From Asticcacaulis sp. AC460 (lineage in GTDB: Bacteria; Pseudomonadota; Alphaproteobacteria; Caulobacterales; Caulobacteraceae): DNA of 33,364 nucleotides. Both the position numbers and the translations under genes were made by a program. Location: NCBI RefSeq assembly GCF_000495795.1, contig NZ_AWGD01000047.1, positions 1-33,364 on the forward strand, written 5' to 3'. Under the pieces are notes generated by a model. It was given only the letters and a program-made list of their open reading frames with translations, was not told the DNA's origin and did not search any database. Shown here piece by piece: positions 18,548 through 26,507 of this stretch. Positions within the stretch are counted from its first letter, which is position 1. Each line of letters opens with the position of its first letter.

Positions 18548-19325
18548 GCAGCGTTTTGGCCTGATCCAGATGCAGCCGCTCAACCATCTCACCATTGACG
18601 GCCAGTAACCCGGCGTCGGTGCCTTCGAACGCGGCCACCACCGCCTTCGCCCAGGCGATCTCGTCCGGCGACGGTCCGAACGCCTGTTCGCACGGCGCGA
18701 CCTGGTCGGGGTGGATCAGGGTCTTGCCGTCGAAACCCAAGCTGCGGCCCTGCTCGCATTCCGCCGCAAATCCTTCCATGTCCCGGAACTGGTTGTAGAC
18801 CCCGTCCAGCACGACCTTGCCGTTGGCCCGGCCGAACAGCACGATCTGCGACAGGGCGAACACGATGTCCTGACGGCCGGACATCGGCCGGGTGCGCAGG
18901 TCTTTGCGCAGGTCGTTGGGCCCGGCGATCAAGCCCTTCAGCGGTAATCCGGCGATCTCCCACAGATTGGCGGCGCCCTCGGCCGTCTCGATCATTACCC
19001 AGACCGGCATTTTCGGCCAGGCCATCATGACGGCGCGGACATCCTCGGTACCGTTGACCTTGGGTATGACGATCCCGTCGAAGGTGGCGTCCTTCAACGC
19101 CCGATGGATGGCGTTGAGATATTGCGGGTGGATGCGGACCAGCACGGTCGTTGCGGTAAACGTCCCTTTCAGGATCTGCGCCAGTCCAACCAGAGCCGCA
19201 TCGCGCTCCAGGTCACCGACAGCGTCTTCCAGATCAAAGATCAGGGCATCGCATTGCAGGCCTGGCGCCTTGGCCATGGCGCGCGGATTGCCGCAGGGAA
19301 TAAACAGGACGGAACGGAATCTCAC
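18531..19325 (-). CDS. HpcH/HpaI aldolase, CitE-like CoA ester lyase
   Basis: A 264-residue TIM-barrel protein of the citrate lyase beta-like family. Members cleave or hydrolyse acyl-CoA esters such as malyl-CoA or citramalyl-CoA with Mg2+. Landmarks are FRSVLFIPCGNP at the start and the acidic IFDLEDAV (29-36). R64 lies in VLVRIHP, followed by IPKV (87-90), the metal ligand E113 in MIETAEG, D138 in GPNDLR, and LIHPDQV near the end. No alpha or gamma citrate lyase subunit is nearby, so true citrate lyase is unlikely. The GTG start at 19325 overlaps the stop of the preceding secreted-protein gene by 4 bases (GTGA), suggesting one operon. Substrate unknown. Confidence 0.88.
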   Translation of the reverse strand: MRFRSVLFIPCGNPRAMAKAPGLQCDALIFDLEDAVGDLERDAALVGLAQILKGTFTATTVLVRIHPQYLNAIHRALKDATFDGIVIPKVNGTEDVRAVMMAWPKMPVWVMIETAEGAANLWEIAGLPLKGLIAGPNDLRKDLRTRPMSGRQDIVFALSQIVLFGRANGKVVLDGVYNQFRDMEGFAAECEQGRSLGFDGKTLIHPDQVAPCEQAFGPSPDEIAWAKAVVAAFEGTDAGLLAVNGEMVERLHLDQAKTLLSSRG

Positions 19326-19828
19326 GACGCGGCCTTGCGGTAGATCAGGTCGAAACTGGCCGTCCAGGTCTTGCCACCGTCGTCGGAGGTTTCGCCGGCC
19401 TGTTCGACGCTGCCGTCGGCATGCGGCGTATAGGTCATACGCGTCATCTGGTTGGGGGCGCCCGGTTGCGGCCACACCCCTTCGATCACCATGGCCGTCC
19501 CGTTCCATCCACCTTTGAAATCGGCAAAGGTGCCGGAGGAATCCAGCCAGGTCTGACGCCATTTGCCTTCACCGGGCACCCAGGCATTGAGACTGCCACC
19601 GCCAGCCGCCTGAAGCGGCATCCAGTTTTCGCGCACGGCGCAACCGGCATAAAGCTTTTCGATCAGGCTGTCGGCGATCTTGAGATCCGGTTTCTGGGCC
19701 GGAAAGACCTCCCACTTGCCGACCCAGAAGTCGAACTGATGGCTTTCCGGCGTGTCGCAGCCCGGTGGGGTCTGGGCGGAAACGGCCGAGGCGGCGAACA
19801 GCAGGGGCAACAACCATAGGCGTTTCAT
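19322..19828 (-). CDS. Secreted hypothetical protein, DUF1579/lipocalin-like
   Basis: A 168-residue exported protein. The signal peptide MKRLWLLPLLFAASAVSA is followed by a mature region with HQFDFWVGKWEV, a sequence typical of small beta-barrel DUF1579-like or lipocalin-like proteins. The rest alternates hydrophobic and polar residues, as beta-strands do (AMVIEGVW, MTRMTYTPH, TASFDLIY). GGAGAG lies 6 bases before the ATG at 19828, which settles the start. It is translationally coupled to the downstream CitE-like gene by a 4-base overlap. That pairing of an exported protein and a cytoplasmic lyase has no obvious explanation. The family label is a guess from the motif. Confidence 0.75.
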   Translation of the reverse strand: MKRLWLLPLLFAASAVSAQTPPGCDTPESHQFDFWVGKWEVFPAQKPDLKIADSLIEKLYAGCAVRENWMPLQAAGGGSLNAWVPGEGKWRQTWLDSSGTFADFKGGWNGTAMVIEGVWPQPGAPNQMTRMTYTPHADGSVEQAGETSDDGGKTWTASFDLIYRKAAS

Positions 19829-19870
19829 GGGATCTCTCCGCGTTTGCGCCACCCTACGCCCGCCCCGGGT

Positions 19871-20905
19871 CTAAGGGCAAGGGTTGGGATGGCCGGCATG
19901 CAAGGTCGACACCGCCCGGTCGATCTCCGGCGTCCAGTCGATCTCGAAAGCGTCGATATCGTCCTTCAACTGCGCCATGGTGCTGGCGCCGATGATGGTC
20001 GAGGTCGTAAACGGCCGGCTGTCGATGAACTTCAATGCCAACTGCACCGGCGTCACCCCGACCAGAGCCGCCAGATCGACATAGCGGTGGACCATCTCGT
20101 CACCACCCGGACCTTCATAGCGGTTCAGCCGCTGGAACAGCGTCTTGCGCGCTCCTGCCGGCAAGGCCCCATGCCGGTACTTGCCGGTCAGATAGCCCTG
20201 GGCCAGCGGTGAATAGGCCAGCAACCCGACCTGCTCACGTAATGCCACCTCCGCCAGACCATATTCGAACGTCCGCGACACCAGGTTATAGCAGTTCTGG
20301 ATCGACGCCACCCGCGGCAAACCCTCCCGTTCGGCCAGGCCCAGAAACTTCATCACCCCCCATGGGCTTTCGTTCGACACGCCGATATGGCGGATACGGC
20401 CGGCCTTCACATGGCGATCCAGGCTTTCGAGAATGGCCTGAAAATCCTCATAATCGCCGTCATAGTCGTGATATTCATGAAACCCAAACCCGCTGTAGCG
20501 CCGGTCGGGCCAGTGAAGCTGATACAGGTCGATATAGTCAGTCCGCAGCCGCGTCAGCGACGCTTCGACCGCAGCATCGATATGGTCGCGGGTATGGCGC
20601 GGCCCCTTGCGGATCCAGGTCATGGCGTCGGCGCGGCCGGCGATCTTGGACGCCAGAATGACCTTGTCGCGGTTGCCACGTGCCGCAAACCAGTTGCCGA
20701 TGATGCGCTCGGTCGCGCCCTGGGTTTCCGGTCGCGGCGGGATGGCATAGGCCTCGGCCGTGTCGAAGAAGTTGATCCCGCGCTCTACGGCGTAGTCCAT
20801 CTGGGCGAAGCCTTCAGCCTCGGTATTCTGGCTGCCGTACATCATGGTGCCGAGGCAAACCCGCGAAACCTGGAGGCCGGTACGGCCAAGTGGCGAATAT
20901 TTCAT
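19871..20905 (-). CDS. Aldo/keto reductase, Tas-like
   Basis: NADPH-dependent oxidoreductase of 344 residues with the (beta/alpha)8 fold of the aldo/keto reductases. The catalytic tetrad is visible: D48 and Y53 (FFDTAEAY), K87 (LASKIAG) and H131 (YQLHWPD). The segment AIPPRPETQGATERIIGNW closely follows E. coli Tas, as does the early GTMMYGSQNTEAE. Tas complements tyrosine auxotrophy in E. coli, but its natural substrate is unknown. GGAGG lies 7 bases before the ATG at 20905, so the slightly longer frame to 20923 is rejected. It diverges from the Bax inhibitor-1 gene. Confidence 0.93.
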   Translation of the reverse strand: MKYSPLGRTGLQVSRVCLGTMMYGSQNTEAEGFAQMDYAVERGINFFDTAEAYAIPPRPETQGATERIIGNWFAARGNRDKVILASKIAGRADAMTWIRKGPRHTRDHIDAAVEASLTRLRTDYIDLYQLHWPDRRYSGFGFHEYHDYDGDYEDFQAILESLDRHVKAGRIRHIGVSNESPWGVMKFLGLAEREGLPRVASIQNCYNLVSRTFEYGLAEVALREQVGLLAYSPLAQGYLTGKYRHGALPAGARKTLFQRLNRYEGPGGDEMVHRYVDLAALVGVTPVQLALKFIDSRPFTTSTIIGASTMAQLKDDIDAFEIDWTPEIDRAVSTLHAGHPNPCP

Positions 20906-21038
20906 GGAAAACCTCCGGGTCACATACGGTTCACGTCACCGAATACCCCTTGCCACACAGGTAATCCAGTCCCATATTGACAGTAATCGGCTTAGGCACA
21001 CCTGCCTGCCGTCACACAGGAACACAGGGTTTAGACCT

Positions 21039-21782
21039 ATGAACGACATGGACACCGATTACGTATCGATGCCCTCAGCGGAAGCCCAGGCCAAGGATAT
21101 GGGCCTGCGCAACTTCCTGCTCGGCATCTATCAGAAAATGGCGCTGGGCCTGGTGGTCACCGGCGCTCTGGCCTGGGCCGTGGCCAATACGCCGGCCCTG
21201 ATCAATCTGCTGTTTCAGATCGACGGCAATTCCATCCGCCCGACCATCCTGGGCTATATCTTCGCCTTTGCCCCGATGGCTCTGAGCTTTGCCTCCGGCA
21301 TGTTCATGAACCGCCTGAACGCGGCAGTCGCCGGCGCCTTCTACTGGGTGTTCGTGGCGGTCATGGGCGTGTCCCTGGCTTCGATCTTCCTGTTCTTTAC
21401 CGGCATGACGATCGCCCAGGTCTTCTTTATCACCGCCGCGACCTTCGGCGTGGTCAGCATCATCGGCTACACCACAAAGATCAATATGTCCGGCTGGGGC
21501 GGCTTCATGTACGCCGCGGTCATCGGCATGATCATCGCCTCGCTGGCCAACGCCTTTATCTTCAAGAGCGACCTGATGATGATGGCTATCTCGGCCATCG
21601 GCGTCCTGCTCTTCTCGGCCCTGATTGCCTATCAGACCCAGTCGCTGAAGCAGATGTACTATGCCGTCGGTTCGATTGGTCAGCAGCAGCGTGCGGCCCT
21701 GACCTATATCGGCGCCCTGTCGCTGTATGTGAACTTCATCAACCTGTTCATCAGCATCCTGAACCTGTTCCGCGGCCGCTAA
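21039..21782 (+). CDS. Bax inhibitor-1/YccA family membrane protein
   Basis: A 247-residue inner-membrane protein with seven predicted helices. It starts MNDMDTDYVSMPSAEAQ, a short cytoplasmic N-terminus, and GLRNFLLGIYQKMALGLVVTG opens the first helix. The C-terminal IAYQTQSLKQMYY and ALSLYVNFINLFISIL are typical of the family. Bacterial members are proposed pH-sensitive calcium-leak channels or, like YccA, modulators of FtsH proteolysis. Residues before the ATG at 21039 are not family sequence. AGGG lies about 12 bases upstream, and TTGACA at 20977-20982 may be a -35 element without a clear -10. It ends in a strong terminator. Confidence 0.93.
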   Translation: MNDMDTDYVSMPSAEAQAKDMGLRNFLLGIYQKMALGLVVTGALAWAVANTPALINLLFQIDGNSIRPTILGYIFAFAPMALSFASGMFMNRLNAAVAGAFYWVFVAVMGVSLASIFLFFTGMTIAQVFFITAATFGVVSIIGYTTKINMSGWGGFMYAAVIGMIIASLANAFIFKSDLMMMAISAIGVLLFSALIAYQTQSLKQMYYAVGSIGQQQRAALTYIGALSLYVNFINLFISILNLFRGR

Positions 21783-21810
21783 GCCCGGACGGTCCAGACC
21801 GAAGACATGA

Positions 21811-21841
21811 AACCCCGGACGGCGACGTCCGGGGTTTTTTC
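21811..21841 (+). terminator. Rho-independent terminator of the Bax inhibitor-1 gene
   Basis: AACCCCGGAC (21811-21820) pairs perfectly with GTCCGGGGTT (21827-21836), with a six-base loop and a T6 run to 21840. It lies between two convergent genes. Confidence 0.92.
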
Positions 21842-21846
21842 ATGCG

Positions 21847-22179
21847 TCAAATCACGTCGAACTTCGTCTTATCCAGCACCGTCAAGACCGGCCCCAGCTC
21901 ACGGCCGCGCTTCAGAATCATACCCGCCTGGTTGAAGATGGCGAAAGCCCCCTGGCGCCGCGACAGGGCAGGCCGCTTTTCGATCCGGTACAAAGGCGCC
22001 TCGGACGAGCGGCGGAAAATATTGAAAGACACAGCATCGGGGAATGTGTCGATGGCGTAATCGCGCCAGTCGCCGGCGGCGACCTTGCGGCCGTAAACGC
22101 GCAGGATCTGATCCAGTTCGCGTCGGTCGAAGAAGATAGGTCCCTTGGCAGGAACCATGCCCAAATCGGAAATACTCAT
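21847..22179 (-). CDS. DUF2794 family protein
   Basis: A 110-residue soluble protein. FFDRRELDQILRVYGRKVAAGDWRDYAIDTF, followed by the FRR, PLYRIEKRP, RRQGAF and ILKRGREL segments, matches from memory the DUF2794 family, which is largely restricted to alphaproteobacteria. The function is unknown. The ATG at 22179 gives MSISDLGMVPAKGP. The gene converges on the Bax inhibitor-1 gene and shares the short terminator-bearing gap. Upstream (higher coordinates) lies the gene-free stretch with the candidate RNA, transcribed away from it. Confidence 0.85.
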   Translation of the reverse strand: MSISDLGMVPAKGPIFFDRRELDQILRVYGRKVAAGDWRDYAIDTFPDAVSFNIFRRSSEAPLYRIEKRPALSRRQGAFAIFNQAGMILKRGRELGPVLTVLDKTKFDVI

Positions 22180-22361
22180 GCGTTCTTACGGTCTCACCAC
22201 AAGACGAATAAGGCGATTAAACGCCCGCACCGCGGTTTTTGGCAAGTAAAATCGGCGTTGTCCGAATCCTTATAAAGTGAGCCTCCGCGGCAACAGGCAA
22301 GAAATTTATTCGTCCCATAATGACCTTATTTCAGCCCTTTTGGGGCCGTGTTGCGCCGCCA

Positions 22362-22477
22362 TATTATGGGTGTCGGCCGAGGCGCTCCGTTCCTCCCCTG
22401 AACAGCCCCCCCAGCCCCTGGAACTGGGCATCACCTCGGCCGGCAGACGTTTCTTCCCCTGAGAACAATCTTAAAAC
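22362..22477 (+). ncRNA. Candidate structured small RNA with C-rich loop
   Basis: This is the main content of the gene-free stretch 22180-22549. TATTAT (22362-22367) could be a -10 element, giving a start near 22374. From there a long hairpin forms. TGTCGGCCGAGG (22371-22382) pairs with CCTCGGCCGGCA (22434-22445), 12 pairs with one G-U. Inside, GCTC pairs with GGGC and GTTCC with GGAAC. The apical loop holds a TCCTCCCC anti-Shine-Dalgarno-like sequence and a run of seven C (22406-22412). A second C-rich single-stranded patch (TTCCCCTGAG) follows before the terminator at 22478. The predicted transcript is about 135 nt. The -35 element is poor, and the identity is inferred from structure only. 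Confidence 0.5.
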
Positions 22478-22509
22478 GCCGCTGCCTCACCGCAGCGGCT
22501 CTTTTTTTG
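22478..22509 (+). terminator. Rho-independent terminator ending the candidate RNA
   Basis: GCCGCTGC (22478-22485) pairs perfectly with GCAGCGGC (22492-22499), with a CTCACC loop and a TCTTTTTTT tract. No convincing protein gene ends just upstream on this strand, which is what points to a non-coding transcript. Confidence 0.88.
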
Positions 22510-22549
22510 TATCTGCCGACGGGATAGGCTGGCCCGCAAAGGGGATGCC

Positions 22550-23224
22550 ATGCCAACGCCATATCCGAAGAACGTACCGGGCGACTTTTATGTCGAAGAC
22601 AAGTGTTGTCTCACCTGCAATATACCCATCGACATCGCGCCGGACCATTTCACTATGGACGACCAGCAATGTTACGTCAGCCGCCAGCCACAAACACCGG
22701 ACGAACTGGACCGGACTCTTCTGGCAATGAACAGCCAGGAAGTCGATTGTATCCATTACCGCGGCGAAGACCGCGAGGTCATTCGCCGGCTGGTCGAGAC
22801 CGGTGAATGGTGCTCGGTCGACAACCCGACGCGGCGGTTCTTCGAACAACGCCTGCGAAATGTCGCGCGCGTGACGGCGCCCGGCATGACCACCTGGACA
22901 TTGTTGACGCAGCTGTTTGAAAAGCCGCTTATGTCGCGGGACTACTACGAAGGCAGGCCGTCCTACCGCTTTTCACAATTCACTGAGTCCGAGCACGGGG
23001 TTATGGTTCAGATCACGTGGCATGAAGACTGGCACGCCCTCACGGTCACTCGGATCGCCGACGACATGTTTCTGTTCCGTCTCAAGGCGGCGCACCGTGG
23101 GGAACGCGGCTTTTCCCGCCTGATCCACCACTGGCTGAAGGATCTGCCAATCGTCTCGGATGTCCAATGGCTAAGCCAGGACGAGTTTGACAAAGGCCTG
23201 CCCGGCCAGCCGGCCCCCGATTGA
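22550..23224 (+). CDS. Protein with N-terminal ferredoxin-like domain, unknown C-terminal part
   Basis: A 224-residue cytoplasmic protein. The first 80 residues resemble a small single-cluster ferredoxin-like module: C20-x2-C23 in KCCLTCNIPIDIAPDHF, C41 in QQCYVSRQP, and C67 in VDCIHYRG. A further C19 and C88 are present. The spacing could hold one [4Fe-4S] cluster. Residues 90-224 have no motif I recognise; RYSFS-type beta-strands and LIHHWLKDLP suggest a separate folded domain. GGGG lies 5 bases before the ATG, a good ribosome site. The gene begins 41 bases after the candidate RNA terminator. The partner reductase or oxidase is unknown. Confidence 0.75.
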   Translation: MPTPYPKNVPGDFYVEDKCCLTCNIPIDIAPDHFTMDDQQCYVSRQPQTPDELDRTLLAMNSQEVDCIHYRGEDREVIRRLVETGEWCSVDNPTRRFFEQRLRNVARVTAPGMTTWTLLTQLFEKPLMSRDYYEGRPSYRFSQFTESEHGVMVQITWHEDWHALTVTRIADDMFLFRLKAAHRGERGFSRLIHHWLKDLPIVSDVQWLSQDEFDKGLPGQPAPD

Positions 23225-23436
23225 CGGCGATGCCGGCATGTTTGCGCAGATCACGAGTGATCATTCCGCGCGACGCGCTATCGAAAATGAATACGGAGCG
23301 TTAACTCTCTCCATATGGCTTTTCCCGCTTATCTGTGGGCCACCCTTTGCAGAGATTTCGTTGTGACGGCGGAGGGTGTCTCACTTGAAACCAATACGGA
23401 TTGACGAAACCTGGAGCTAGGCTCAACCTGCCCGCC

Positions 23437-25701
23437 ATGACACGTCTGCCTCTCCTCGCCCTCACCCTGGCCCTTATCGCCGCGCCAGCCGCCGCCGAAA
23501 CCGTTGCGCCGGTTGCCGACCAGGGTTGGTGGGCCTTTGCACCGCCGGAAGACAGCTTCGACCCGGCATCGAAGCTCGACCTGCGTTCTCTCAACGAAGC
23601 CTACGCCGGCGAGCACGGCTTTATCCGCCTCAGCGACGACGGCGAGAGCTTCGTCCGCGCCGACGGCCAGACCATCCGCTTCTGGGGCGGCACCGTTTCC
23701 GCCGAAGGCAGCCACGACGACATCGACCGCATGGCCCGCTTCCTGGCCAAGCGTGGCGTCAACATGGTCCGCTGGCACGGCGACCTGGCGCCGACCGACC
23801 GGCGCGACTCGAACATCACCGATATCAACGAAAAGGCCCTCGACCAGCTTTTTTACCTGATCGCCGCCATGAAAAAGGAAGGCATCTACGTCACCGTCTC
23901 GCCCTACTGGGCCTTCTTCGACCGCATGCACGACGACAACGGCGCCCGCACCCAGCCCAACTGGCCGCTGCCGCGCAATCCAAAGGCCGACAGCACGACT
24001 GGCCTGCTGTTCTACGATCCGCTGATGATCGAGGCCTACCGCAGCTGGATGGACGCCCTGTTCCTGCGTGAAAATCCCTATACCGGCAAGGCTCTGCGCG
24101 AAGAACCTGCCGTCGCCATTTTCCAGATTCAGAACGAGGATTCGCTGCTGTTCTGGACCTTCAACCAGATTCAGGGCGCCGACCGCGACCAGCTGGAACA
24201 CGAATTCGGCGACTGGCTGAAGCAGAAATACGCCTCTCTGGAAACCGCCAAAGCGGCCTGGGACGGCGCCGAGGCCGGGGGCGCGCCCAATCCCGACCGG
24301 GCCGACAAGGGCATGATGGCCCTGCCCAACATCTATGAACTGACGCAGGCCCAGCCCGAAGGCGGCCTGGGGCGTCGCTACGCCGACACGACGCAATTCC
24401 TCACGCACACCATGTACCGCTTCAATCGCGGCATGCAGCACTGGCTGCGCTACGAACTGGCGGTGACCAGCCTGATCAATGCCGGCAACTGGCGCACGGC
24501 CAGCATGGAGCGGCTGAACGACGCCGAACGCTACAGCTACACCTCGACCGACGTGATCGCCGTCAATCGCTATGTCACCGGCCGCCACGAAAGCGACACG
24601 GCCGGCTGGGCGATCAAAACCGGCGATCGCTATACCGACGTCTCGACCCTGACCGATCCGGGCAGCTTCCCCCTGGCGGTCAAACAACCCACCGGCCATC
24701 CGATGATGGTGACGGAGTCGCTGTGGGTGCCGCCGACCGCCTATGAGAGCGAGGCGCCCTTCCTGATCTCGGCCATGCAGTCACTGGGCGGGGTCGACGC
24801 CTATTACTGGTTCCATCTTGGCGGCAAGGGGTCGTGGGACCAGCCGCGCAGCGCCAACGGCTACCTGCCATCGATCGGCAAGTGGATTGCCAACTCGCCC
24901 ATGACCCTGGGCCAATTCCCGGCAGCCGCCCTGATCTATCGCCAGGGCTATATCGACCCGGCGCCGGCGGCCGTGGTGGAACACCGTACCCTGGACGAGC
25001 TGTGGCGGCGCGACATCCCGCTGATCGCCGAGGAGGGTGGCTTCGACCCCAACCGCGACGGCGCACCCTATACCAGGGGCGGCGCCGGAACCGTGTCGCC
25101 CCTCGCTTACCTGACCGGTCCGGTCAAGGTCACCTACGACTCTGCCGCTGCGGACGAAGTCGCCGACCTGGCCCGGCAGATCGACGCAAGCAAAACCACG
25201 GTCACCAGCCAGGGCGGCGCCCTGACCTGGAACTACGGCGACGGTATTGCCTGGCTGGATACGCCCAAGGCCCAGGGCGTCACCGGTTTCCTGAAAAAGC
25301 GCGGTCACTTCAATCTGAGCGATGTCGAAATTGCCGCGGGCAATCGTTACGGCACCATCCTGGTCGTCAGCCTGGACGGCCAGCCACTGCGCGACAGTCG
25401 CAAGGTGCTGGTCCAGGTCGGCACCCAAGCCCGGCCGACGGGGTGGGCGGATACGGACGCCACCTGGACCGACGCCGATGGCAAGACGGTCACCGGCCGC
25501 CAGATCACTAACCATGGCGGCGCGCCGTGGCTGGTGGCCGAAAGCCAGTTCGGCATCCGCCTGAGCAACCGCGGTCTGAAACGGGCGACCTTGCTGGATG
25601 CCAATGGCATGGCGACAGGCACGGTTGACGTGACCACGGCCGCCAACGGCGCCCTGGTCACCCTGCCCGTGACGACCATGTATATGATCCTGGAACCCTG
25701 A
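23437..25701 (+). CDS. Secreted glycoside hydrolase-like protein (clan A TIM barrel)
   Basis: A 754-residue exported protein. The signal peptide MTRLPLLALTLALIAAPAAA is followed by a small N-terminal region and a TIM-barrel-like domain (about 60-460). FWGGTVSAEGSHDDIDRMA, RGVNMVRWH and GIYVTVSPYWAFF resemble the early strands of cellulase/GH5-type enzymes. The likely acid/base is E234 (FQIQNEDS, where an NE-P is more usual), and the likely nucleophile is E427 (MMVTESLW). The remaining 300 residues look like beta-sandwich accessory domains. I chose the ATG at 23437 for its clean signal peptide; a TTG at 23401 would add 12 residues before it. Substrate and CAZy family cannot be given from sequence alone. 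It ends 2 bases from the convergent secreted-protein gene. Confidence 0.8.
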   Translation: MTRLPLLALTLALIAAPAAAETVAPVADQGWWAFAPPEDSFDPASKLDLRSLNEAYAGEHGFIRLSDDGESFVRADGQTIRFWGGTVSAEGSHDDIDRMARFLAKRGVNMVRWHGDLAPTDRRDSNITDINEKALDQLFYLIAAMKKEGIYVTVSPYWAFFDRMHDDNGARTQPNWPLPRNPKADSTTGLLFYDPLMIEAYRSWMDALFLRENPYTGKALREEPAVAIFQIQNEDSLLFWTFNQIQGADRDQLEHEFGDWLKQKYASLETAKAAWDGAEAGGAPNPDRADKGMMALPNIYELTQAQPEGGLGRRYADTTQFLTHTMYRFNRGMQHWLRYELAVTSLINAGNWRTASMERLNDAERYSYTSTDVIAVNRYVTGRHESDTAGWAIKTGDRYTDVSTLTDPGSFPLAVKQPTGHPMMVTESLWVPPTAYESEAPFLISAMQSLGGVDAYYWFHLGGKGSWDQPRSANGYLPSIGKWIANSPMTLGQFPAAALIYRQGYIDPAPAAVVEHRTLDELWRRDIPLIAEEGGFDPNRDGAPYTRGGAGTVSPLAYLTGPVKVTYDSAAADEVADLARQIDASKTTVTSQGGALTWNYGDGIAWLDTPKAQGVTGFLKKRGHFNLSDVEIAAGNRYGTILVVSLDGQPLRDSRKVLVQVGTQARPTGWADTDATWTDADGKTVTGRQITNHGGAPWLVAESQFGIRLSNRGLKRATLLDANGMATGTVDVTTAANGALVTLPVTTMYMILEP

Positions 25702-25703
25702 TT

Positions 25704-26435
25704 TTACTTGGTCGTGACCTGTATGGTCATGGTCGGGCGGAACCAGGGCTTCATCAGCTTGCGGCCATTGGCATAAGCCTCCGCGCCACCGCAAAGGGCT
25801 TCCTGATCCAGATCTTCATCGGTCTTTTCACCCTCTTCGAGCTCACCCAGGACGTCGGCGATGCTGCCGGTCTCGCCGGTTTCCGACGAGGTCACGATGC
25901 CGCCGATGCCTGCCATCAGCTGCTCCACCATGTCGGCGCTTTCCAGGTCCTGATAGATGGCATCCAGGCATTGCCGGCTCTGGACGACGGCCGTACCGGA
26001 CCCTGCCTGTCCGAACCAGAAATCTTTGTCGTGGATCAGGTAGACCAGTCTTGCAGCGCTTTCCTCTTCCGGCGTCGGCTTGACGAAGTCGCTCATCGAC
26101 ATGTCAGAAATATCCTTGCGGGGATGCTTTTTGTGATAGGCCGCCTTCGCCTCGTTCACCCGCCGGATATAGTCGAGATGGATGGCCCGCTGCGCCGGAG
26201 GCACCGACTCCATGTTCTCGCGGCCGGGATAGACGGCCAAGGCATAGGTCCACTTGTCGCGTTGACCGCCGGCCAGGGCCTTTTGGTACAACTCGGCCAT
26301 CGGTGCGGTCATGGCCGGCTCGATCAGCGGCACAAACTCGGCCGCTCGAGCCGTGGCCGCTTCGCGATCCACCTTATCCTCAGCCACTGCAGGCGTCGCC
26401 ACAAGGACGGCAGCCATCATCATCCACGCACGCAT
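25704..26435 (-). CDS. Exported hypothetical protein, possible paralogue of the 28776-29666 product
   Basis: A 243-residue protein with a cleavable signal peptide (MRAWMMMAAVLVATPAVAE). The mature part is rich in charged helices and has two Cys (in SRQCLDAIY and ALCGGAEAY), which could form a disulfide. Residues near 41-53, AMTAPMAELYQKA, match AMTTPMLELLQKA in the exported protein encoded at 28776-29666, so the two may share a family. I recognise no domain. The ATG at 26435 is preceded by a G7 run with 6-base spacing. That ribosome site abuts the T-tract of the lpd terminator (26449-26485), so expression by read-through from lpd or from a hidden promoter is possible. Confidence 0.75.
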   Translation of the reverse strand: MRAWMMMAAVLVATPAVAEDKVDREAATARAAEFVPLIEPAMTAPMAELYQKALAGGQRDKWTYALAVYPGRENMESVPPAQRAIHLDYIRRVNEAKAAYHKKHPRKDISDMSMSDFVKPTPEEESAARLVYLIHDKDFWFGQAGSGTAVVQSRQCLDAIYQDLESADMVEQLMAGIGGIVTSSETGETGSIADVLGELEEGEKTDEDLDQEALCGGAEAYANGRKLMKPWFRPTMTIQVTTK

Positions 26436-26448
26436 CGGAATCCCCCCC

Positions 26449-26485
26449 AAAAGAAAACGGCGCCGGAACTATGAGCCCGGCGCCG
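26449..26485 (-). terminator. Rho-independent terminator downstream of lpd
   Basis: CGGCGCCGG (26458-26466) pairs with CCGGCGCCG (26477-26485). On the minus strand this is followed by TTTTCTTTT (complement of 26449-26457). It lies about 145 bases beyond the lpd stop and 14 bases before the start codon of the next gene. Confidence 0.82.
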
Positions 26486-26507
26486 CATTTCGTACAGAGG
26501 GTTTCTC

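Noticed and set aside
18531..19325. True citrate lyase beta subunit (citE)
   Set aside because: No alpha, gamma or ligase genes are nearby; only the broader CoA ester lyase family is supported.
22277..22462. 61-codon GTG-started frame in the gene-free stretch
   Set aside because: No ribosome site and unremarkable composition, and it crosses the hairpin of the candidate RNA. A small protein cannot be fully excluded.
22371..22509. 6S RNA, tmRNA or signal recognition particle RNA
   Set aside because: Length and layout do not fit 6S, there is no tRNA-like end, and the SRP RNA tetraloop and internal-loop sequences are absent. Left as an unassigned RNA candidate.
23329..24699. 456-codon frame antisense to the secreted hydrolase
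   Set aside because: Same shadow effect; no ribosome site or family sequence, whereas the sense protein has a signal peptide and hydrolase motifs.
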